From Bacteroidota bacterium (GTDB taxonomy: Bacteria; Bacteroidota; Bacteroidia; NS11-12g; UBA9320), in assembly GCA_013359235.1 (NCBI GenBank), contig JABWCE010000022.1, positions 1 through 32,830 on the forward strand: a DNA stretch of 32,830 nucleotides. The letters run 5' to 3'. The notes under the pieces were generated by a model. That model ran no database searches. It was given only the letters and a program-made list of their open reading frames with translations, and had not been told where the DNA came from. The first letter of the stretch is position 1. The number at the start of each line of letters is the position of its first letter. Positions 1 to 6,032 of the stretch are shown here, in pieces. The position numbers and the translations under genes were made by a program.

Positions 1-110
1 TCAAAAGTAAAATTAAAATATTCAAGCGGCAATGTGTATTGGAAGAAAAAAGCGATAAACTATTGCACATTTTATAAAGAAAAGTGATGAGTTTTTAGAT
101 AATCTGACGG
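1..110 (-). repeat. Inverted-repeat cassette-boundary element, copy A (cut by window edge)
   Basis: This is the right-hand ~110 bp of a ~130-bp element that recurs at 1021-1150, 2900-3029 and 3868-3997. Over the shared part it differs from copy B at about three positions. Its right arm (TGAGTTTTTAGATAATCTGA) should pair with a left arm lying outside the window. It sits on the 3' side of the toxin-antitoxin genes and is followed by the second structured element at 111-245. It carries no ORF. Confidence 0.85.
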
Positions 111-245
111 TTTTGGGGCTTGGCGTAGTGGCGGATTTTTAGCATCCCGAAGTTTCGGGATTAAATAGAATTACTGCTGTTAAACCTTGCACAAATGTTT
201 CATAGAAGCACTTCAGCCGCCATATTGCCAAACCGATGTTGTGCG
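111..245 (-). other. attC-like folded element downstream of the toxin-antitoxin cassette
   Basis: Two long complementary arms enclose a variable middle. GGCTTGGC at 117-124 pairs with GCCAAACC at 227-234 with one mismatch, and TGGCGG at 129-134 pairs with CCGCCA at 217-222. The middle holds the perfect palindrome ATCCCGAAGTTTCGGGAT-type hairpin at 144-161. On the minus strand it opens with GCACAAC, resembling an integron R'' core (RYYYAAC). The element is related to those at 1151-1277 and 3030-3155 and to the one at 14379-14520. Its role as a recombination site is inferred; as a folded structure 3' of a gene it could also act as a terminator. Confidence 0.55.
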
Positions 246-255
246 TTCGGCTTTT

Positions 256-582
256 TTACGCAAGTTGCAAATATTCGTTTTCAATTTTTACGTTAAAATT
301 TATATCTGCTTTTAATGCCTTAAAAACCTTCAATATAGTGTCTATTGTAGCACTATTTGTGCTACTTTCCAATTTTGAGATTTGGGATTTTTGAACGCCA
401 ACAAGTTTTCCTAGTTCTTCTTGTGTCAAGTTTCGCTCTTGTCGGGCTGCTTTAATCATACGCCCCAAAACATCCATACGAAGTTCATATTCGTAGTCGT
501 CTCTTTCTTTTGTTCCAACTTTGCCAATGTATTTGTCTTTCATTTCGGCAAGTGAATACGATTTCATTTCTTTCGTTGCCAT
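256..582 (-). CDS. XRE-family HTH antitoxin (HigA-like)
   Basis: A 108-residue protein with a helix-turn-helix of the Xre/Cro type at about residues 40-95 (the segment RNLTQEELGKLVGVQKSQISKLE is typical). It begins two bases after the stop codon of the Gp49/HigB-like toxin gene at 585-926. Toxin-first order is usual for higBA modules. Its likely job is to bind and neutralise the toxin and to repress the shared promoter at 941-971. The N-terminal ~35 residues, rich in Lys and Glu, carry no motif I recognise. The pair sits inside the repeat-bounded array, and toxin-antitoxin pairs are common stabilising cargo of integron cassette arrays. The family call is from motif recognition only. Confidence 0.85.
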   Translation of the reverse strand: MATKEMKSYSLAEMKDKYIGKVGTKERDDYEYELRMDVLGRMIKAARQERNLTQEELGKLVGVQKSQISKLESSTNSATIDTILKVFKALKADINFNVKIENEYLQLA

Positions 583-584
583 AA

Positions 585-926
585 TTATTTTTTCTTTTTT
601 CTGTTAAAATACTCTTGTCTAATCCGTTCTGCCTTATCAATTTCTTTTTGCTGAACTTTTTGGTCTTTCTTAATAAAACCGTGGGTTGCCAAAACAAGTG
701 TTTCTGTCGGTTCTGTTTTATCCCAAAATGCCAAAAGTCTGTTATGGCTTCCCATATATTTACTTCTGAATTCCCAAATTTCTCCTTGTAATTTTTTAAA
801 AAGTTTCGGGTCGTTTGTTTGTTCAGCAAGGTCAATGTTGTAAAACATTTTGTTGGCAGACTTTGTGTCAAGTTTAGCAATAAACTCGTCAGCTTCTTCT
901 AAAAATCTTGTTACAAAATATCTCAC
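585..926 (-). CDS. RelE/HigB-type toxin (phage Gp49-like family)
   Basis: A 113-residue basic protein whose central part (NDPKLFKKLQGEIWEFRSKY, then a hydrophobic strand and THGFIKKDQKVQQKEIDKA) follows the Gp49-like/HigB pattern, a branch of the RelE superfamily of ribosome-dependent mRNA nucleases. The final residues are a run of Lys. The start is GTG at 926; no ATG lies close enough to give the conserved N-terminal strand (RYFVTRFLEEADEFI). It is co-transcribed with the antitoxin two bases downstream, and a Bacteroidota-type promoter lies 15 bp upstream. It should be toxic when free and held inactive by the antitoxin. The RelE fold is inferred from motifs. Confidence 0.85.
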   Translation of the reverse strand: MRYFVTRFLEEADEFIAKLDTKSANKMFYNIDLAEQTNDPKLFKKLQGEIWEFRSKYMGSHNRLLAFWDKTEPTETLVLATHGFIKKDQKVQQKEIDKAERIRQEYFNRKKKK

Positions 927-940
927 TATTTATTTTTTGT

Positions 941-971
941 CAAAGATAAATAAAGTTTCCAAATATAGCAA
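941..971 (-). promoter_or_regulatory. Bacteroidota-type promoter of the toxin-antitoxin pair
   Basis: On the minus strand, TTG (971-969), a 20-nt spacer and TATCTTTG (948-941) match the -33 TTG and -7 TANNTTTG consensus of Bacteroidota sigma-A promoters. The toxin start lies 15 bp downstream. This gives the cassette its own promoter. Confidence 0.5.
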
Positions 972-1020
972 CCTTTAAATAGTTAAATTTTAGACGGAGT
1001 TTTTAATAAGCTGCCGCCTA

Positions 1021-1150
1021 ACGTCAGTTTGACTAAAAACTCAAAAGTAAAATTAAAATATTCAAGTGGCAATGTGTATTGGAAGAAAAAAGCGATAAAC
1101 TATTGCACATTTTATAAAGAAAAGTGATGAGTTTTTAGACAGTCTGACGG
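1021..1150 (-). repeat. Inverted-repeat cassette-boundary element, copy B
   Basis: A ~130-bp element with terminal arms that are inverted copies (GACTAAAAACTCA on the left, TGAGTTTTTAGAC on the right, with imperfect outer extensions). The AT-rich core is nearly identical to those of copies A, C and D. Its left edge abuts GCCTAAC (1016-1022), which on the minus strand reads GTTAGGC, an exact match to the integron R' core GTTRRRY. It carries no ORF. With the folded element at 1151-1277 it accounts for most of the 358-bp gap between the toxin and Fic genes. Confidence 0.88.
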
Positions 1151-1277
1151 TTTTGGGGCTTGGCGTAGTGGCGGATTTTCAGCATTAAATGTTGATGCAG
1201 AGAGCCAAACTATGATTAACCACAAATATGTCTGCGGAGCACTGAACCGCCAATTTTGCCAAGCCCGTGTTGGTGGC
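1151..1277 (-). other. attC-like folded element downstream of the Fic cassette
   Basis: GGGCTTGGC at 1156-1164 pairs perfectly with GCCAAGCCC at 1258-1266, and TGGCGG at 1169-1174 pairs with CCGCCA at 1247-1252. The unpaired middle differs from those of the neighbouring elements. On the minus strand it starts with GCCACCAAC (1277-1269), close to an R''-type core. It lies eight bases beyond the Fic stop codon, as an attC site would lie behind its cassette gene. Recombination activity is inferred only. Confidence 0.55.
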
Positions 1278-1284
1278 TGCCCTA

Positions 1285-2799
1285 TTATCTAATTTCACTT
1301 GCAATTTGTCCTAACGTTATTGTTATAGTGTCTTGCAAAAATGATTTGAGATTTGGCTTCAATTCCGATATGTCAGCTTCTAATGAAATAATGTGTGGTC
1401 TTATGTTTAATGGAACACTTGTAATTGTATTGTTGTTTTGTCCCTTTCTTTTAAAGCCGTTAGTCTTGGATTTCCCATTTGAAGAAGATTCTATAAATTC
1501 TAAAAAAGCACCAACAGCAATGGTTGAGTCACCATAACCATAATGATGAATTGATATTACAAGTTGATATTGTCTTACATCAGAAAGCACAAATGCAACT
1601 TTAAACCAACCTCTTGGTAAAGTTCTATTAAAGAGATAATCGTGCAATTTTGCGTAATCTACAATTTGGTGAGAGAACCAAAAATATCTATCAGATTCAG
1701 GATATGCCTTGTCAAGATAAATCTTAGCAACATCTTCTGATATTCTTTTTCTCAATTCGGATTCAGTTTCATCAAGAGCATTGTTGCAATAAGCAAAAAC
1801 TTCGGTTCTGTTATTATTGATTTTGTCTAACCTTTCTTTTTGTAAACCGTGTTTCCAGGTCTCAACTCTTTGTGAGAATACGTCTGCAATTTCTTCCAAT
1901 GATTTTTTAGAAGCTGTAGCATCTAATTTCAGGTTTAATACTTCCTGAATATTTCTTTTCTCAACCTCACAGAAAAAATCAATAAGGCTTTGTGGTTCAT
2001 TTTTGTCGGCTTCTTCTAAGCTGTCAATATATTTTTTCTTTTCGCTTCCTTTAACCGTAAATGGGAAAAGTCCATGTCTGATGAGAATTAAACTTGCTAA
2101 TAATCGTGCTAATCTACCATTTCCGTCTTGGAAAGGGTGTATTTGAGTAAACGCATGATGAAACCACGCGGCAATAATTACAGGTTTTGTTTTTTTGTTT
2201 TCTAAGTCAGTAAGAATAGAAATAAGGTTGTCTATCTCTGCTTCAATGTGTATTGGTGGGCAATATAGAAATATCGTGCCGTCAGCCCTTTTGGGATTGT
2301 TATCATGTTTTTTAAATTGACCTTTAAGAAGCTCTACTTTGACCAAATTTCCCAAAGTGTCAATCGCCTCTGTTGAACTTTGATGTTGTGTAACAAGTTG
2401 ATGTAGCTCTAAAATAAATCCCTTTGTGATTTGGCGATTTTGCTTTACAACACTAAAGACAAAATCAATTGCCTGAAAGTGGTCTTTGAGATAAGCAAAT
2501 AATTGTTGAGGAGGAATGTTTGTGTCGCCATGTTGTAAATAAGACTCAACAAACCCTTCTTTTATGAATGTTTGTGTAATACCTTCTTTTAAGTCGTATA
2601 GCTTTTCAACAATGCCCGTTTCAATGGCGTGTTGTCGTTTGAGTTTGTTTAAGAAGTCTTCGTATTCTTCTGAACCTTCTTTGAGTTGTTTTCGTTTACT
2701 AAACCAAGATGGTGCTAAGTCATCAAGTTTAGAAGTGTTAACGGTCAGCCACTTTTCATCAATTTTGATTGGCTTCCAAATTGAAATTTCTTTTTCCAT
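1285..2799 (-). CDS. Fic/DOC family protein (probable AMPylase)
   Basis: A 504-residue protein with a complete Fic active-site motif, HPFQDGNGRLAR, at residues 221-232. The His, the acidic residue, the GNGR anion-binding loop and the final Arg are all present, so it should transfer AMP (or another nucleotide part) to a target. The N-terminal helical region (about 55-85, AIETGIVEKLYDL) resembles the part that often carries the inhibitory S/TxxxE(G/N) motif; here it reads TGIVEKL, an imperfect fit, so autoinhibition is uncertain. The ~270 residues after the Fic core carry no domain I recognise. It stands alone in its cassette with no separate antitoxin gene. A -7 box (TAGATTTG) lies at 2837-2830, without a clear -33 box. 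Confidence 0.9.
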   Translation of the reverse strand: MEKEISIWKPIKIDEKWLTVNTSKLDDLAPSWFSKRKQLKEGSEEYEDFLNKLKRQHAIETGIVEKLYDLKEGITQTFIKEGFVESYLQHGDTNIPPQQLFAYLKDHFQAIDFVFSVVKQNRQITKGFILELHQLVTQHQSSTEAIDTLGNLVKVELLKGQFKKHDNNPKRADGTIFLYCPPIHIEAEIDNLISILTDLENKKTKPVIIAAWFHHAFTQIHPFQDGNGRLARLLASLILIRHGLFPFTVKGSEKKKYIDSLEEADKNEPQSLIDFFCEVEKRNIQEVLNLKLDATASKKSLEEIADVFSQRVETWKHGLQKERLDKINNNRTEVFAYCNNALDETESELRKRISEDVAKIYLDKAYPESDRYFWFSHQIVDYAKLHDYLFNRTLPRGWFKVAFVLSDVRQYQLVISIHHYGYGDSTIAVGAFLEFIESSSNGKSKTNGFKRKGQNNNTITSVPLNIRPHIISLEADISELKPNLKSFLQDTITITLGQIASEIR

Positions 2800-2899
2800 A
2801 TTTTATTTTACTTTCCATATTATCAGTTACAAATCTACTACTTTTTTGCCAGGTCTGTCGGTAGATGTTAGCGGTTTCGTCCGATAGGGTTGCCGCCTA

Positions 2900-3029
2900 C
2901 CGTCAGTCTGTCTAAAAACTCAAAAGTAAAATTAAAATATTCAAGCGGCAAGGCGTATTGGAAGAAAAAAGCGATAAACTATTGCACATTTTATAAAGAA
3001 ACATGATGAGTTTTTAGACAGTCTGACGG
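2900..3029 (-). repeat. Inverted-repeat cassette-boundary element, copy C
   Basis: The clearest copy. The 23-bp terminal arms at 2900-2922 and 3007-3029 are inverted copies matching at 22 of 23 positions. The ~84-bp core differs from copies A and B at only a few places (for example GGCAAGGCG for GGCAATGTG). The left edge overlaps GCCTACC (2895-2901), a one-base variant of the GCCTAAC junction seen beside copy B. With 3030-3155 it accounts for the 372-bp gap between the Fic and glycosylase genes. Confidence 0.88.
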
Positions 3030-3155
3030 TTTTGGGGCTTGGCGTTCGGGCGGGTTTCGGAGCACAAAACTATCAACCTGCACTGAACTTGAATAGAAGC
3101 ATAAAACTCCAAATTTGCACGTCAGCCCGCCTGACGCAAAACCCGTGTTATAGCC
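3030..3155 (-). other. attC-like folded element downstream of the glycosylase cassette
   Basis: GGCGGG at 3049-3054 pairs with CCCGCC at 3126-3131, and GCGT at 3042-3045 pairs with ACGC at 3134-3137. The arms differ in sequence from those of the elements at 111-245 and 1151-1277 but still pair, which argues for selection on the fold. On the minus strand it begins GGCTATAAC (3155-3147), close to an R''-type core. The middle is unrelated to the middles of the sister elements. Confidence 0.55.
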
Positions 3156-3171
3156 AGTGGTTCTTGTCATT

Positions 3172-3834
3172 TTAGTCGAAGTCTTGGTTAAATAAATACA
3201 TTTCAATTTGGTCGGCTTCAACTTGATTGTCTTTGGCTAAAATATGAATTAAGCTGTTGAATTTTTGATAGTCAGTAAATTTTGAAGAAGGTCCAACATT
3301 TACAATTTCATAGATTTCTTTTGGTGTCGTTAGTTTTACTAATGCCGCAGCTACTCTAATGTCAAAGATTAATGCATAGTCGTTCGCATATTTTGACCTT
3401 GTTGCGAAGTACAGTATTTTTGTCAAGTAGCTTACTCCAAGCCCTTTTATTTCTTTTAATTTCTTAAAAGCATTTTTTAAACTGTCTTGTCTGTCTTGTT
3501 GAATAAAGTCAAGTGCTGCTTTTATTTTACTTATGTTGTCATTATCGGTAATGTATTTATTTGTCCTATGAGTTCCGTAACCTGTATCAGCAAAGCCCCA
3601 AACCATTGTCAGTAAAAATGCTTTCATAAAACCATTAGAGGTGTCTGCATAATATTCCTTGTAAGCGTCAATTACATGTTGTCTTGTAATTTCCTTGTCT
3701 TCAAAGTCTTGAATTAAATTCTTGAAGTCTGCATTTAAGTAAGTCCATCTTTCCCTACGGTATACGAATTTGGAGTCAGTAAATGGTTTTAAACTTATTA
3801 TTTTAGTTTTTTGTTGCTCGTTAAATGCCATCAT
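3172..3834 (-). CDS. OGG-like DNA glycosylase (helix-hairpin-helix)
   Basis: A ~220-residue protein. The segment KEIKGLGVSYLTKILYF looks like the helix-hairpin-helix of the DNA glycosylase superfamily, followed by LIFDIRVAAAL, where the Asp is placed as the catalytic acid would be. The pattern resembles the bacterial '8-oxoguanine DNA glycosylase OGG-like' proteins found in defence or accessory DNA. I chose the ATG at 3834, followed by a second ATG. An earlier in-frame ATG at 3867 lies inside the boundary sequence GTTATGGGC, so it is probably part of the cassette junction and not the true start. It is the only gene of its cassette. The substrate is unknown; the family call rests on motifs alone. 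Confidence 0.65.
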   Translation of the reverse strand: MMAFNEQQKTKIISLKPFTDSKFVYRRERWTYLNADFKNLIQDFEDKEITRQHVIDAYKEYYADTSNGFMKAFLLTMVWGFADTGYGTHRTNKYITDNDNISKIKAALDFIQQDRQDSLKNAFKKLKEIKGLGVSYLTKILYFATRSKYANDYALIFDIRVAAALVKLTTPKEIYEIVNVGPSSKFTDYQKFNSLIHILAKDNQVEADQIEMYLFNQDFD

Positions 3835-3867
3835 ATCGTTCTGTTTTGTCGTCTTACAATTGCCCAT

Positions 3868-3997
3868 AACGGCAGTTTGTCTAAAAACTCAAAAGTAAAA
3901 TTAAAATATTCAAGCGGCAAGGCGTATTGGAAGAAAAAAGCGATAAACTATTGCACATTTTATAAAGAAAAGTGATGAGCTTTTAGATAGTCTGACG
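3868..3997 (-). repeat. Inverted-repeat cassette-boundary element, copy D
   Basis: The core matches copy C closely. The arms are slightly diverged (TGAGCTTTTAGATAGTCTGA on the right). Unlike copies A-C it is not followed by the folded element; its right end runs straight into the interrupted coding sequence of a methyltransferase. The left edge abuts GCCCATAAC (3862-3870), which reads GTTATGGGC on the minus strand, a variant of the GTTAGGC junctions. Confidence 0.85.
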
Positions 3998-4224
3998 TTC
4001 GCACCATGTCTGCCTAACGAAATAGTGTCTTGTCCGAAATGACACTGCAAATGCAAAATAGTTTTTCCTTTAATGTCACCAAGCAAGTTTATTTCAATAT
4101 CGTTTAGTGAACTTTTTCCTTTTAGGAAATTGTCAAGGTCGTAAAATTCAGATTTTAAATGTGACTCGGTTCTATTGTTCCAAGATTGCCGGTTTATTTC
4201 TATGTAATTATTTTCTGTGGTCAT
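3998..4224 (-). pseudogene. Class I SAM-dependent methyltransferase, N-terminal fragment
   Basis: About 75 residues of a methyltransferase remain, starting at the ATG at 4224 and including motif I as LHLQCHFGQDTISL, the S-adenosylmethionine-binding loop of a well-known small-molecule/general methyltransferase family of ~260 residues. The coding match stops after GRHGANV, exactly where repeat copy D begins; the rest of the frame is repeat sequence and ends soon after. The missing C-terminal ~180 residues are not found on the other side of the repeat, where the glycosylase cassette lies. The gene was therefore cut by insertion of the array or by deletion between repeats, and is surely inactive. 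Confidence 0.8.
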
Positions 4225-4289
4225 TTTTCTGTGTTCGGTTTTTCAAAATAACAGCTAACTACAAACTAAAAAAGTAGTTGTTTTTAAAA

Positions 4290-5927
4290 TTAATGCTTCA
4301 ATATTCGGTAATGAGTATCATTGTTTTTCTCTGATATTTTAAGATAGTACACTCCATCAGCAAATTGCGAAATATCAATATAATTTTTATTGCCAAAACA
4401 CTTTTCTTTTGAATAAATCAATTGACCCGATAAAGTGTAAACTCTTATTGTTGCATTAATGAGTGTTGCAGCCGAAAATACAGTATATAAACCATTGCCT
4501 GGGTTTGGAAAAACAATTATACTGTTTTTTGAAATGGTATTTATATTGCCAATTTTTGAAACATTGTAGCATACTGATGTATCGGTACAATTGTATTCTT
4601 TTACTTCTACCGCATAGCTGCCAATTTGAGTTGCTGTGAAAGTTTGCCCAATTTCGCCTGAAATTGGAGAAAAGTTTGAATTACAGTTCAGCCAACGATA
4701 TTGTGCCCCATTTGCCAACGATGTAAGAACATTATCAGTTTGCGAAACAGCAGTGTTTACATTAATAATTGTAAGATTATGAGTAATTATACTGTCGCAA
4801 CCATTTTTATTTGGTATTGTATCGTAGTATTTGCCTGATTTTGTCCATGTATATTTTCCACTTGGGCTTTTGTAAAAATTGCAAGTTTCAATTTTAAAAG
4901 TAACATAACTATTGTATTTTACCGTAAGGTTTACAGTTATTATGCTATCACACCCGTTTTTGTTTTTAATTATATCAGAATAAGTTCCTGATTTTGTCCA
5001 AACGAATTTTTTGCTTGGGCTTACAAAAAAATCACAAACATTGGGTGAAATTGTGCTTGAAGAATTACCTGTTATTGTTAGTTTAATGGTAATTACACTA
5101 TCACATGCTGTTTTTGCCGGAATAGTGTCATTATAGGTACCTGAGCGTTTCCAAGTGTATTTTCCGCTTGGACCTGTATAACTGCACAATGATTGTTTTG
5201 TAATAGTATCATAAGATTTTGTAGTATTCATCAATTGGGCAACTTCTTTTGAGCTTAATGCTCGTTTGTAAAATCTGAATTCATCAATCAAGCCATCTTT
5301 GTTCAATCCGTTTATTGAATTGTAACCTGAAATAAAAAAATTTGCTGTTCCATTTATAGTAACAGTGCCTTGAGCAACCGAATTTATTAATGATCCGTTT
5401 TTATAAGCATAAATATAACCTGCTGCCGAGTCATACACAAAAGTATTTATAACAGGTAGTTTTGATGCTCCACCGGTTAGTAAAACATCGTTTACAGGAC
5501 CTCTTAAAAGCAAATTGCCGGCACCGGCCACACCTCCCGAAAAGCATCGGAAAGCTGAAGCATTTATTTCGCTGAACAAATAATACAATATTGTAGAACT
5601 GTCAAGAGCCTTGCACCAAAAAGAAATAGTCCATGAACCTGTAAGTTTTGGAACCCACTTTGTGTCCATATAATCAGTATTGCTTGTTTTACCCGAACCA
5701 ACAAGGGCTGTTCCAAAACACATGCCCTTCGAACCTTGTTATAAATCACCGTTTAATGTAGCAGTTGACGAGCCTGTAGGTGGTGAAGATGCCAGATTTT
5801 TCACAGTTTTTCCGGTATCATTAAACCTATAAAATAAGATTTCGGGAGTTCTCTGACCAAAAGTTTTAATACCTGTAATTTTTAAAGACAGGCTTATAAA
5901 AATTAAGTTGAGTAAAGATTTTTTCAT
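4290..5927 (-). pseudogene. Type IX-secreted LamG-domain protein, interrupted by one in-frame stop
   Basis: A signal peptide (MKKSLLNLIFISLSLKITG) opens the reading frame at 5927. A LamG/concanavalin-like domain follows, starting EILFYRFNDTG and ending DGLIDEFRFYKRALSSKEV. Then come three ~40-residue repeats of the form C-x-[FY]-x-SPSGKYTWTKSG-x-Y-x-DTIP-x-x-x-GCDSIIT, then a C-terminal type IX sorting domain (FPNPGNG... VYTLSGQLIYS... YYLKISE). A TAA at 5741-5739 breaks the frame after residue 62, and the same frame resumes at once with QGSKGMCFGTALVGSG, which is normal LamG sequence. One base change would restore a ~545-residue protein. It may be a real pseudogene, a strain-level mutation or a sequence error. 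The intact form would be an exported, cell-surface-anchored protein. Confidence 0.85.
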
Positions 5928-5951
5928 ATTTCAATGTGCATTTATTGAAAA

Positions 5952-5983
5952 CAAATATTATAATTTTATTTATTTATTTCAAA
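5952..5983 (-). promoter_or_regulatory. Promoter of the LamG protein gene
   Basis: On the minus strand, TTTG (5983-5980), a 20-nt spacer and AATATTTG (5959-5952) fit the Bacteroidota promoter pattern with one mismatch in the -7 box. The start codon lies 24 bp downstream, in the 105-bp divergent gap shared with the VWA-like gene. Confidence 0.4.
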
Positions 5984-6032
5984 CATTTTTTTAAAAATCT
6001 TAGTTGCACATGAGTTATTTTTGTGTTTGAAA

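Noticed and set aside
1-3997. CRISPR array formed by the four repeats
   Set aside because: The repeats are ~130 bp long and 0.9-1.9 kb apart with full genes between them. There are no short spacers and no cas genes.
4012-4018. Another cassette junction (GCCTAAC) upstream of copy D
   Set aside because: It lies inside normal methyltransferase coding sequence (residues SLG of motif I's continuation), so the match is likely chance.
5564-5749. A separate small gene bridging the LamG interruption in another frame
   Set aside because: The two LamG parts are in the same frame on either side of one stop. The other-frame product has no recognisable feature.
6016-6023. TATTTTTG as the -7 box of the VWA-like gene
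   Set aside because: It fits the consensus, but it lies 9 bp before the start codon and has no -33 partner; the AT-rich context makes chance matches frequent.
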